Positions 33,804-42,979 of a DNA stretch of 64,000 nt are shown one piece after another. The stretch is from Epithemia pelagica. Lineage: Eukaryota > Bacillariophyta > Bacillariophyceae > Surirellales > Surirellaceae. The notes beneath the pieces were generated by a model. That model made no database searches. It was not told the origin of the DNA and was given only the letters and a program-made list of their open reading frames with translations. The DNA is taken from contig OX337236.1 in the NCBI GenBank assembly GCA_946965045.2, positions 248,001-312,000 on the forward strand, read 5' to 3'. The translations under genes were made by a program, and so were the position numbers. Position 1 is the stretch's first letter. Every line of letters starts with the position of its first letter.

Positions 33804-35583
33804 ATGACACCAGCGACGACACAACCAGGGCGACTGAATCTTGGCACCAAGGAATCCTGTGCCAAACGGTGTCGGAAAAGGATAGCGAAAAATGCCGTTC
33901 GTTGGAATCTGTCAATCATGGCGTGCCTTGTTATAGTTTGTATTCATCAACGGCCTCAGTGCACTGGTACTGCTGCTGCTGCTGCCTCGACAAGGATGCG
34001 CTTGTCGCTTCCTCCATTGATGCTCTGTACCGTGACCAATGAGCTGAAATGCCCGGCTACATATGCCTCCTCTTCCTCCAAACGATATCAGCATGCAGGC
34101 CACATTCATGAAGAATCTTTGGACTCCGTCGAACCGTCGAAGCGCCTGTCGACAACCACTCTCCATTCGGAACCTGGCGACTATGCCGACATGTTGAACA
34201 CTGCAACCAACAGTGGAGCGAGATCTCGTCTGAATCCAATGGCACGCATTCGGCAGACGGCGATCTGGAAACGTGTATCGAGACAAAGAAGCAAGATTAT
34301 TGCACAAGAAACTTTTGACAATGTCCTTTCTGCTAATGGAGAACATTCAGAATGCGACTCTTTCGATAACTTGCGTTTTTCAAAGGTGACTAGTTCACCA
34401 ACCATGCTTGCAAATGATCTTTTTCAAAGAGCTTTTCCTGACATTGTAGCTGGGGAGGCTGGACATGCATCTGTTGGCACAGAATACAATGTGTTGGGAG
34501 ATATGGCGACACGCGATTCTGTCGTGCTACGACACGTCATTGCCATTCACGCGGGAGGAGGGCAAACGGATCAAACGACTGGAATGGAGCAGTCCATACA
34601 GTACGCCATGGCCACCACACCTCAAACCCCTGTACACTCCACTCCAATTCCATCCTGGGTGGATCCTCCTGCTCCACCCCGTCCACCCAGCCAGCTTCCC
34701 TTGCGGTTTCTGCGGGCAGGCAAGGGCAATGTGGTGGAAGGGATTCGACGCTACAAGGCCACCTTGGCATGGCGTCGAGAAAACAAGATTGATGGGATAT
34801 TGAGAGAACCCAATCCACACTTTGCGCTCATCAAGAGAAATTATCCACATTTCTTTCACGGACGAGGATACCATGGTGAACCTTGTTTCTACGAACAACC
34901 ACCCAAAACAAACCTCAAGGCCATTCGGGAGGGTGGTGTGAGTCTATCCCAGTTGCTTCGACACTATACCATGGTAACTGAGTTTCAATGGCAGTATTTG
35001 GTGCGGGACGATTTGAAACGTAGCATTTATGTGATTGATTTAGCAGGTATGCGCTTAAAGGACTTTGTGGGCGAAGTGGTGGACTATGTGAAGAAAGCTT
35101 CTGCCTTATCTGGTCAGCACTATCCAGAAAGAGCTGGGGTAGGTAGGTGTCGAAATCATCAAACGCGGACAGAGAAAGCTGTTGATCCTCACTGGTTGAT
35201 CTCACCCCTACTTACGTTCTCTTAATGTTGTTCGATCGGTGTCTTGCAACTCAGTTTACGTGATTAATGTCCCAGCATGGTTCCAAATGATTTGGCGAGT
35301 AGTCAAGCCCTGGATTGATGAAGCTACTCTCAAAAAGATTTTTATTTTGCGAGACAAGGATGAAATCCGTCGATGTATGCAGGAAAAGATACCGCCTCAC
35401 CACCTTCCAAGGGAATACGGTGGTCAATCACCCTATCCCCTGGGTCAATCTCCTGAGGAATGGCAATTTGCTCGTTTGGTCGAACACAACAACCGAATCG
35501 CTGCGGGTGATTTCTCATGCGGTGGGGCAGCTCCTTACAGCATATGCCCTTTTTGTACCTGGGTTCCTCCTCGAAGCTACTGA
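33804..35583 (+). CDS. SEC14/CRAL-TRIO lipid-transfer protein
   Basis: Two exons, 33804-35142 and 35255-35583, give 555 residues. The donor was taken at 35143 (GTAGGT) rather than 35139 because only this choice restores the family-typical HYPERAGVVYVINVP, the counterpart of YPER.G..YIIN in Sec14. The N-terminal 270 residues are poorly conserved, with a hydrophobic stretch near residue 35 (LSIMACLVIVCI). A CRAL-TRIO-N segment (LPLRFLRAGKGNVVEGIRRYKATLAWR) is followed by the lipid-binding lobe and a typical end (KPWIDEATLKKIFIL...IPPHHLPREYGG). Sec14 proteins exchange phosphatidylinositol and other lipids between membranes and support phosphoinositide signalling. The ligand here is not predictable. 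Confidence 0.88.
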
Positions 35584-35740
35584 GATCTGGAGAGCACCAG
35601 GCGAAGATTAGGAAGTTCCTGCAGCTGCCTTTGCGAGATGATCGCGTTTCCTTGTATCAACTTGGACACTAAGGGAAAGCTCAACACAGTCCCATGAGGA
35701 TGTAGCTTGATCTACTCACTAACAGTACATTTACTGCAGT

Positions 35741-36376
35741 CTAATCTCTTTTGGATCTTGTGTTTTGAGTACTTCTCCTATCGTTTTCCTTCACAAATGC
35801 ATACAACGCTGGGACGCTTTGCAATAGATCTTGAACAAGTTCAGGTGGTAGTTTCTGTTTCATCAAGTCTACCAACATGCCAATCACTACAATCCCTTGC
35901 TCGTGTGAAATCCCATAGTCTCGGAGTAGCTGATCCAACCACAGGCCATCCGATGGCAAAGTTTCTAGCATTTGAATTGTTGCAGCTGATAAAAACTGGG
36001 ACAGTACTTGTTTCAGGATATTCCATATGCCCAACAGATTGAGCACCAATACCACAAGTCCCACTAAAGTAGTTGGAGACGAAGAGACGTGTCTTCTTGT
36101 GAATGGAAAGTCTTGTTCTTGTCCATGTGTCGATGAGTCTGGTGGTCGGTCTGCAAAACTCGATTCCTCCCCTGAATGCCTGCTTCTTGGAACCCAGTCA
36201 TCGAACGACTGCGTTCCCAGCAAGAGGGTCAGCGCGGCCTCGATGTTGACACTAGCCGAGATTTCTCCCCGAGCTTGTTTGTCGAGAAGAAACCGAAAGA
36301 GTGCGCCAAAAGCTTGCTGCAGTCTGCTCTCTTCCAGACCCAAGCGGGTCGCAGCATTTCGAACTAAAGCTTCCAT
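35741..36376 (-). CDS. hypothetical protein with one central membrane helix
   Basis: ATG 36376 (MEALVRNAATRLGLEE) opens a frame of 211 residues; an upstream in-frame ATG at 36406 would add ten. Two similar alpha-helical segments lie on each side of the helix LVGLVVLVLNLLGIW: TRLGLEESRLQQAFGALFRFL and YGISHEQGIVVIGMLVDLMKQ followed by LPPELVQDLLQSVPAL. The family was not recognised. The gene is convergent with the SEC14-like gene, 157 bp away, and lies just outside the mobile block to its right. Confidence 0.6.
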   Translation of the reverse strand: MEALVRNAATRLGLEESRLQQAFGALFRFLLDKQARGEISASVNIEAALTLLLGTQSFDDWVPRSRHSGEESSFADRPPDSSTHGQEQDFPFTRRHVSSSPTTLVGLVVLVLNLLGIWNILKQVLSQFLSAATIQMLETLPSDGLWLDQLLRDYGISHEQGIVVIGMLVDLMKQKLPPELVQDLLQSVPALYAFVKENDRRSTQNTRSKRD

Positions 36377-36637
36377 TGTCGAAGTGATCAGACGGTGATA
36401 ATGCAATATTATTTCAAGAAAACTGGCTTCTTGTCCGCCTTGTCCATTGTCGTTAAAGCATCAGCACGACTGAACACCTGTGCCCCCACCTGGAATCGGC
36501 GCAATGGAAAATCGCGGAACAGAAAATCATCTCTACTCGTACTCGTATTTTGTTGCGCGGTCGAAGCAAGAAAAGAGTCGCCGCGCGCGAAAATAGCCCC
36601 GTAATTAACGCCATACGTAAGGGAGCAGTATATATAC

Positions 36638-36811
36638 CAATCCGCCTGCCCTCGGCGAATTGCTTGCTAACGCTGCAGTCCTTTGGTAGCTTTAGGGAAA
36701 GACTCCGCTGGTTGGTTGTGGCTTCTGATGACTAGGAGTCATCGGGAGCCTGCCAACAGCGGAAACGCTGAGGAGTAGATCATCGGGATCTAACCCTCTA
36801 GCGTCTGCACC
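36638..36811 (-). repeat. split direct repeat A, outer copy (A1)
   Basis: 174 bp starting caatccgcctgccctcgg and ending gcgtctgcacc; essentially identical to 36968-37141. It forms the outer 3' end of the element in coding orientation. Confidence 0.95.
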
Positions 36812-36827
36812 GGGAGGGAGTGGTGGG

Positions 36828-36967
36828 ACCAACAGCAAACTTGGTAAAGATTGCGTTGCTCCAAAAACTCTGAGCTCCATGGCTGCTGTTGGCAGACTCC
36901 TAGACATAGCTAGTGTGATCTAGCTAGACTACGTGTAGCTACCTGAGTGTCCTGTCGCTGACGCACA
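36828..36967 (-). repeat. split direct repeat B, inner copy (B1)
   Basis: 140 bp starting accaacagcaaacttggt and ending gctgacgcaca; repeated at 46878-47017. It abuts A2 directly with no spacer, which suggests the B1/A2 border marks the recombination joint of a circular intermediate. Confidence 0.95.
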
Positions 36968-37141
36968 CAATCCGCCTGCCCTCGGCGAATTGCTTGCTAA
37001 CGCTGCAGTCCTTTGGTAGCTTTAGGGAAAGACTCCGCTGGTTGGTTGTGGCTTCTGATGACTAGGAGTCATCGGGAGCCTGCCAACAGCGGAAACGCTG
37101 AGGAGTAGATCATCGGGATCTAACCCTCTAGCGTCTGCACC
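36968..37141 (-). repeat. split direct repeat A, inner copy (A2)
   Basis: Second copy of the 174-bp A block. The interior of the element starts directly after it at 37142. Confidence 0.95.
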
Positions 37142-37258
37142 ACATGTCTTTGCCTTGACTAGCCACCACAGCTGACTGCGGAGTGTGAGGGAGTAGCCGA
37201 TAGGACAATTGGAGGGCGTAGGACATGGGCACAAAGATACGGTTGCGGAAGAGGTGAG

Positions 37259-38263
37259 ATGAGTTCTGCAGCTCGGAGAACAGAAGAAAGCGAAACAACT
37301 GCTGAACAACTGGATCGTTTAAAAACAGTTGTCGAGGCACAACGCAAAGAATTGCACTGCGCTTTAGGAGGAGTGGATATCGCGCAAACAGAGCTGGATA
37401 AGACTCGCGTGTTGCACGCCCAGGAGCGTCAACATTTGGAAGACGTGCATGGCGGAATACTTGCATCCAAAGAGGCGTCGGTGATTCAGACGCAGAAAAA
37501 CGTGCGCGAGTTGGTGGGCGACCATCAAGCGGAGATCGATCGACTGGTGACCCGTGTGTGTGAAACTTTTGCGGAGGAAGGAGGAGACGGGGAAGACTTC
37601 GTGGAAACGGTGTTTCGAAGAGCATCTCCAAGCAACAAGAAGGTCGTGGTGGCTCTAGAGCTGTTGTTTCCGCACCCGGAAGACCAAGAAGTCGTTTTCC
37701 ACCAGATTTGTGGATTGGCCTTGGCTGGCGGACGGGAGAGGCCTTCTGCAGAGGAGGTTGTGGAACGAAAAGTGGCCGTTGTTCGTGAGTTGTTCACGCA
37801 GAACTCTGCCCGCCGTGGATTGCCTGTGCCAGTTCCCGGAGGGAGAGCCGCGACGGCTGCTGCAGCATCCGACCGAAAAGATAAGAAACCCGAGGCGGGT
37901 AAAAAGAGGTCCGAAGGGAAAGGAACTGGTGAAGCGTTTTCGAAGCGCGAGAAGCGTTCTTTGGAAGAGTGGTTGGGCCAACCGGGTTTCAGTACCCTAC
38001 CCAAGAAGCAGCGCAAGAGCAGTGCCCCTGTGAAGAGGAGCGCGAGTGTTTCGCCCAAGGAGAAAGGCCTGGGGTCGATCAAGGAAACTCCCACAAGGGA
38101 GAAATCGATTAAGGAAACTCCGACGAGGGAGAATACGGCGACGAGGGAAAACACGGCAACAGAGGACGAGCCGTTGTCGTGGAAGAAACATTTACCGGAA
38201 GTGGTTGTCCTGTCTGGCGATTCTTCGGGACGCGCGTCGAAGTCGGAATCAGACAGTGAGTGA
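37259..38263 (+). CDS. coiled-coil protein encoded antisense inside the DIRS element
   Basis: ATG 37259 opens a 334-residue frame on the strand opposite to all other element genes. Residues 10-100 are predicted coiled coil (EQLDRLKTVVEAQRKELHCAL, KTRVLHAQERQHLEDVH). A compact, more hydrophobic helical region follows (about 100-180; VVVALELLFPHPEDQEVVFHQ). The rest is basic and Lys/Arg/Ser-rich, with a short tandem repeat KETPTRE / KETPTREN / ATREN. No database family was recognised. The opposite strand also has a 423-codon frame here, but its Ser/Leu/Pro-rich text looks like an antisense shadow. The stop lies 2 bases before the ATG of the next plus-strand ORF, so both may be read from one transcript. 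Confidence 0.6.
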   Translation: MSSAARRTEESETTAEQLDRLKTVVEAQRKELHCALGGVDIAQTELDKTRVLHAQERQHLEDVHGGILASKEASVIQTQKNVRELVGDHQAEIDRLVTRVCETFAEEGGDGEDFVETVFRRASPSNKKVVVALELLFPHPEDQEVVFHQICGLALAGGRERPSAEEVVERKVAVVRELFTQNSARRGLPVPVPGGRAATAAAASDRKDKKPEAGKKRSEGKGTGEAFSKREKRSLEEWLGQPGFSTLPKKQRKSSAPVKRSASVSPKEKGLGSIKETPTREKSIKETPTRENTATRENTATEDEPLSWKKHLPEVVVLSGDSSGRASKSESDSE

Positions 38264-38265
38264 AG

Positions 38266-38856
38266 ATGGAGGAGATGGCCGAGTTGATTGACGAGCTGGA
38301 TCAGATGGCGGATAGGCAGGCTCAAATGGCCGAGATTATGAGAGAGTTGGGACGGATGGCCGAGAGGCAAGTGGAGATCTCTAGTCGATTGCTTGAATTG
38401 AAGGAATTGGCGGAGAGGAGAGTGGAGCAGGCGATTCATGTGGTGGCGGCAGCGAACGCGGCTGTGGCCAACGGAGGAGGAGGGGGGGAGTGGGAGCCCG
38501 ATGGAGTGGGCCCTACGGGCAGAGAAGGAATGCGAGAGGGGACACCACGGGGCCGAGAGGAAGGGTCGACGGCCCGTGGAGGAAGATGGGGCTGGCGAGT
38601 GGCAAGCAAAGGGGTGGGTGGACCGAGTCCCCGTGGACGTACGAGTCCACGAACACAAGGTGGATTTATGGGTCGGCGGGCGAGCCGTGGATCGGAGGAG
38701 CGTTTCAAAGTTGGTGAGCGGGTTCGGATTCGAAACCCAAACGATCCCGCTGACCCAACTGGGCGGGTGGTGAAGGTAACAGACGCACGTATCCACGTGG
38801 AGACCGACAATGGCGTGCGTTATTCTCGAGCGGACAAGAACATAGCGAGGATTTAA
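38266..38856 (+). CDS. small coiled-coil plus SH3/KOW-like protein encoded antisense in the DIRS element
   Basis: ATG 38266 gives 196 residues. The first 70 form a regular heptad coiled coil (ELIDELDQMADRQAQMAEIM, ELGRMAERQVEISSRLLEL). A Gly/Arg-rich middle follows. The last 50 residues (FKVGERVRIRNPNDPADPTG, then RVVKVTDARIHVETDNGVRY) have the pattern of a small beta-barrel of the KOW/SH3 or chromo-barrel type, often used to bind nucleic acid or chromatin. A role in targeting the element's DNA or proteins is possible but is inference only. It ends 69 bases before the minus-strand recombinase stop, so the two transcription units converge. Confidence 0.6.
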   Translation: MEEMAELIDELDQMADRQAQMAEIMRELGRMAERQVEISSRLLELKELAERRVEQAIHVVAAANAAVANGGGGGEWEPDGVGPTGREGMREGTPRGREEGSTARGGRWGWRVASKGVGGPSPRGRTSPRTQGGFMGRRASRGSEERFKVGERVRIRNPNDPADPTGRVVKVTDARIHVETDNGVRYSRADKNIARI

Positions 38857-38924
38857 GGTTGGAGCGGACGAAATAGTGATACCATAACAGAATAGTGAGA
38901 TACATTAGATGTGAATAGTGGTAG

Positions 38925-40337
38925 TTAAATATTTAGGACGCCTGCAATGGCCGCTTGACTATGAGGACCAATTGCTTTCGAGCAGTCACGGAGGTAGTGT
39001 TTGATCGAGTCTTCTTGCCATCGGAGTCGGAAGGCAATTTGGGGGAGGGGAACTTGAACGTTCCACAACGCTACAGCGGCTGTGACGCGTGTAGAATGGG
39101 CGACGAGCAAGTGGGCGTGACGCCGGTGGTAGTTGTGAGGGTTTGGGTACGCCTCCAGGCAAGCTTGACGGAGGGCTGTGATGATATCGGCCGACCTAAG
39201 GTAGGCTATTTTTCCCGGTTTGACCTGATAGGAGGCGAGGGGCAGGTGGGCTCCGATTTGGAGGGAGAGGGAGCGGCGGGCAATTGAACAGGATGCGAGC
39301 ACGGGACAGAGATAAGAGTGGCCGGAACGACGGAAGATGCGTTTCGTGAAATTATGAGCGCTTTTGTCATGCCGAAAGCGGATCTGGACTGCCGAGACGG
39401 TGTGTTCGTGTTTGGGGAGGGAAGCAAGTGGAAGCATGTCGTTCGCTTGAGTCAAGAAGACGAAGTCGCTGGAGACAAAGGCAATAGGTCGATCGTTCCA
39501 GGATGGATCATTAGGACAATTGGGAACGGCCGCGAAGACAAACTTTGAGCCAGAGGTTTGGGCAAATTCACTGGCACGGGAGCCGGTAAAGAGGCCAAGC
39601 CGGACCCAGTCGAAGAGAGTTGCGTCAAGTGACGAAGGAGGGGCCCCGACTGCACGGCAATAGAGCACGCTAAGGATGGCATCGGTGATGGGTTCCTTAC
39701 GATCGCGTGGACGTTGCCAGCGACGATGAAATTGTAATGGGTCGGATAGCAGTGGGTGCAGCAGGGTTGAGTTGGTTGGGTTGGAGATGTTAACAGGGCG
39801 GTTGAGGGCAACCTGAAGTGCGGAATGGGCAGCCGTTACGTAAGATTGAATGGTATCTGCTGCTAGGTCGGACCTCCTGTAGTAGTTCTCGCCGTTTGTG
39901 ACGTGATGTAGGTAAAGGTGTAGGATGTGTATGCATTCGTTATCGGTCAGGCGAGATAAAAGTTCGGGGGTGAGGTGATTGCGAGCGGACCATCGGGAAA
40001 AGTGAGCGCCTCGAGAGTCCAAAGTTCGATCATTCTTGTTCCTAGTTCGTCCTCGGTCCTGTTGAATTTGAAGCTTGTTAATATCATTGATAGCAACTTG
40101 GAGGGCACGCGGTAGGCGGTGGATGGGTCCAGCACTGGCTTGGACTGCTCGATAACGGAGGCCCAAGTGGGCGCAAGGGACGGGCGGGACAACAGGTCGG
40201 CATTGTGATTGAGCTCGCCCGCAATATGCGAGGCCTGTAATTGAACGGGAATAGGGGCAGAAGTGAGCATGGCTTGAAAAAGACGAGCAAGACGACGAGT
40301 TGCGGGCCGCTTGGCACGGGCGGCATGGGAGAGCCAC
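38925..40337 (-). CDS. tyrosine recombinase of the DIRS element
   Basis: The open frame of 470 codons contains the catalytic boxes of tyrosine recombinases: LGLFTGSRASEFAQ (first Arg), HSTRVTAA (His-x-x-Arg) and, about 30 residues on, HYLRDC with the nucleophilic Tyr. The enzyme should integrate the circular DNA intermediate. No Met codon occurs before the catalytic domain: the frame opens with a GTG at 40337 and lacks ATG in its first 200 codons. It overlaps the end of the RT ORF by up to 391 bases in another frame. Expression probably needs ribosomal frameshifting, splicing or an unusual start. Confidence 0.88.
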   Translation of the reverse strand: MALPCRPCQAARNSSSCSSFSSHAHFCPYSRSITGLAYCGRAQSQCRPVVPPVPCAHLGLRYRAVQASAGPIHRLPRALQVAINDINKLQIQQDRGRTRNKNDRTLDSRGAHFSRWSARNHLTPELLSRLTDNECIHILHLYLHHVTNGENYYRRSDLAADTIQSYVTAAHSALQVALNRPVNISNPTNSTLLHPLLSDPLQFHRRWQRPRDRKEPITDAILSVLYCRAVGAPPSSLDATLFDWVRLGLFTGSRASEFAQTSGSKFVFAAVPNCPNDPSWNDRPIAFVSSDFVFLTQANDMLPLASLPKHEHTVSAVQIRFRHDKSAHNFTKRIFRRSGHSYLCPVLASCSIARRSLSLQIGAHLPLASYQVKPGKIAYLRSADIITALRQACLEAYPNPHNYHRRHAHLLVAHSTRVTAAVALWNVQVPLPQIAFRLRWQEDSIKHYLRDCSKAIGPHSQAAIAGVLNI

Positions 40338-42799
40338 GAGAGCGCCGACGTGTTGTCGGTGCGCATGGAGATGACAAGGGTTTGGGGTTGCGGTGTAGCG
40401 TGAGAAGCCAGTCGCTGCAAGAACCAGAAGTTTATGAGAAGGACGACGAATTCAAGCAAGTTGATGTGCCACAGTGCATCGGGCGTGTCTTGAGTTGGAT
40501 CGGATAATTTGGTGGACTGCATATCTTTTGGTAGGATGAAGCCCAGGCGAAGTAAGTCGGGTTTGGTTAGTCTCCACATGAAGGGGTAGTGGGTGGATAA
40601 CCAGCCTCCCAGCCCTTCAATGGAAGCGTCGCCCAAAATTTCAAATTGCGAAACCCGCGGGATGCATAAAGCAATGGGACGGGTCCAAATGTGGGTCCGA
40701 GAAGAATGGAGGGTGGCCAAGAGCGTTCGGAGGTCCATAACGGTTTCTCGGTTGAGGGTGAACCGGGTTTTGTGCCAAAAGGAGGCGGCACGGGTGGATT
40801 TGCCTGCTGCTGCGGTGGCACGGAGGCGGTCGTTGAGTGCATACTGGAGGGACAACGTGTAATAGATGCCCAAGAGTGAGACTGGGGCGCTGTGACGGAC
40901 GAGGCCCAGAATTGTGGCCGCCATTTGCGGTGAAAGCCGACGCCCGTCGGAGTGCGTGGTGGGAAGGTCGAGGGCGTGTTGAAGATAGACCTGTAGTTGT
41001 GTCTGTTTATGGGACGGCCAGGAAATTGTCATAGTTCGAGTGTTGATGATATACCCCAGGAATTTCAGGCTGTGACTGATGTCACGCACAAATTTTATTG
41101 GATTAATAGGATCGGGTCGATGGGGGTCTTCGTCGGGGAAGCCGAAGGTGACGTATGCGGCGAGAATACTGCTATTGACTAACCGGTGGATCTCCGAGCG
41201 GATGGCCGCTCCACCGGTGTCGTCAACGAACGGAGCATACACCGGACGAGGGAAGGAGGACGGTTGGGATGCTAACAAGTGGGAGGTGCCTTGATTTAGA
41301 GCGTCGGGAGTGGCGGGCGTTAAGGTTCTGAGGGTGCGGGGGGACGGAGGAGGTGGGATAGCAATGGTGTCCGCCAAAAGAGTACGAGCGGAAGTGAGCT
41401 CAGCAAGGTAACGAGAGAGATGGGCTCGTAGCTCCCCCGGTAGCATGTAGTAGGAAGGACTGTTTTTGGCGCCAAAAATCATTCCAACGGGTATGATGAG
41501 GAACCAGCCGAGGACGCTTGCAAATGCTAAGGCAGCGTTGGGGTTGTATGTGACCCGACGGAAGGCGGCACTGATATCATCGGCGCTGAGCAGTATGTCT
41601 TCCGAGGGATGGTCAATACGCAGATTGTAGATGTACCGCAAAAAGCGTAGGAAAGCCGTGCCGTAAGCCACCGCGGGGTTACAGTCATCGTCACGTCCAG
41701 CATCAGGAATTTGGGCATTGGTGTTGCCGTCATCAGTGTCTGTGATTTTGGAGCTTGGATCGATGCACAAGCGGCCGGTGTCGCCGATGCGGTGGGGTTT
41801 GGGCGCTACCCAGTTAATGAGTGAAAGGAAAAGACCGGGGAGGAACCGCCAGATAATGCGGGGAAGGAAAAGATGATACTGTAGCTGTTCCTCTTTCTTG
41901 AACTTTTTGGTGATTTCCTCTAAGTTTTCTTGGACCCCGGGGTAGTTGTCAAGGAGGTTGCGTTGGGAAACGGCAACACGACTACAGGAATAGTGGCCTG
42001 CGAGAGGGGCGCCCAGGTGAAAAAGTTGCCAAGTGCGGGCATAGTCCAACCGTGGATAGTCCGGTGGGGGCTCAAAAGCTTTGACTCGGTCGATGATGTC
42101 AAAGGTGTCTGCCAGGCGTCTGTGATGATTATTGTAGATTCCGCCAAGCCAGCGGTACATGTCCGCATAGACGAAGTTTGCGCGACAAAGGGCAACGGCA
42201 AGCAGAAAAGCCTTACGGAATGGAAGGGGTTGGGATTTGTCTTCGCAGGGGGGCATGCGACAGACAGCGAGAGAGGTGCCATGAGCAGCGGCAACGCGGA
42301 GACGATGATAGAAGTGGAAGCTTGGCGAGGAGGCGACTAGGTTTTGTTGGTCCTGTGGGGACAAAAAATCCCATGCGTAGTGGCCGAGCAATTCAGGGGA
42401 AACAACATGGGGTGCGGTTGCCGCAAGGGGAGTGCCGTCAGGAGCAGCATGGGATGTGCCGACGTTGAGACGGTCGGGACCGAAACCAATTCGTTTGCGA
42501 TGGTGTGTGAACGACCAGAGAGGGAACAGGGGAAGAATTCCCCAGTTGGGCACCAAGGAGGAAGAGGCAAGGAGGAGTTGGGAGCGATCGGCGTCGGTCA
42601 AAAAGGGGTTGACGGTGGTTAACACCGTGTGCAACGTTGGCAACGCATAGGAGACCCGAGAGGGGGCAGCACGTGGGTGAGAAGGAAATACTGGTAGTTT
42701 GGGGACAGTAGGGACAGCCTCAGTAGTGGGAGCGGGAAGGGAGAGGAGAAGATCTGCCGTAGAGGTGGGATAAAATGTCTCGGGTGAAGTGGGAGGCAT
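39947..42799 (-). CDS. reverse transcriptase-RNase H of the DIRS element
   Basis: ATG 42799 opens 950 codons. The N-terminal 330 residues have no recognised domain. The RT follows, with ILLSADDISAAFRRVTYNP (first catalytic Asp), GMIFGAKNSPSYY and VYAPFVDDTGG, the catalytic box, here FVDD rather than YxDD. RNase H has EILGDASIEGLGGWL, INLLEFVVLLI, MRTDNTSALSW and HIAGELNHNADLLSR, in the order seen in DIRS-type RT-RH proteins. The domain carries all expected acidic residues. The Gag ORF is in the same frame but separated by two TGA codons. Confidence 0.92.
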   Translation of the reverse strand: MPPTSPETFYPTSTADLLLSLPAPTTEAVPTVPKLPVFPSHPRAAPSRVSYALPTLHTVLTTVNPFLTDADRSQLLLASSSLVPNWGILPLFPLWSFTHHRKRIGFGPDRLNVGTSHAAPDGTPLAATAPHVVSPELLGHYAWDFLSPQDQQNLVASSPSFHFYHRLRVAAAHGTSLAVCRMPPCEDKSQPLPFRKAFLLAVALCRANFVYADMYRWLGGIYNNHHRRLADTFDIIDRVKAFEPPPDYPRLDYARTWQLFHLGAPLAGHYSCSRVAVSQRNLLDNYPGVQENLEEITKKFKKEEQLQYHLFLPRIIWRFLPGLFLSLINWVAPKPHRIGDTGRLCIDPSSKITDTDDGNTNAQIPDAGRDDDCNPAVAYGTAFLRFLRYIYNLRIDHPSEDILLSADDISAAFRRVTYNPNAALAFASVLGWFLIIPVGMIFGAKNSPSYYMLPGELRAHLSRYLAELTSARTLLADTIAIPPPPSPRTLRTLTPATPDALNQGTSHLLASQPSSFPRPVYAPFVDDTGGAAIRSEIHRLVNSSILAAYVTFGFPDEDPHRPDPINPIKFVRDISHSLKFLGYIINTRTMTISWPSHKQTQLQVYLQHALDLPTTHSDGRRLSPQMAATILGLVRHSAPVSLLGIYYTLSLQYALNDRLRATAAAGKSTRAASFWHKTRFTLNRETVMDLRTLLATLHSSRTHIWTRPIALCIPRVSQFEILGDASIEGLGGWLSTHYPFMWRLTKPDLLRLGFILPKDMQSTKLSDPTQDTPDALWHINLLEFVVLLINFWFLQRLASHATPQPQTLVISMRTDNTSALSWLSHAARAKRPATRRLARLFQAMLTSAPIPVQLQASHIAGELNHNADLLSRPSLAPTWASVIEQSKPVLDPSTAYRVPSKLLSMILTSFKFNRTEDELGTRMIELWTLEALTFPDGPLAITSPPNFYLA

Positions 42800-42979
42800 T
42801 TCATCAGACCACGGCGAACGGGCGCAAGTCGAACCTGGGCGATGATGTGCCGGTAGTCACGATGAGGGCGGGGGTTGTTGGGGGGCGTTTGGACGGTTCG
42901 GACGGTCTGAAGCCATGTGGGCTGTAAATTCCGGTGTAGGTTGGAGAAGGTGTCGAACGCGATCATGGTGACAGAACTC

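Noticed and set aside
37525-38796. 423-residue minus-strand frame in the DIRS element
   Set aside because: It is antisense to the coiled-coil ORFs, its Ser/Leu/Pro/His-rich text looks like a shadow, and the plus strand shows heptads and a barrel-like domain.
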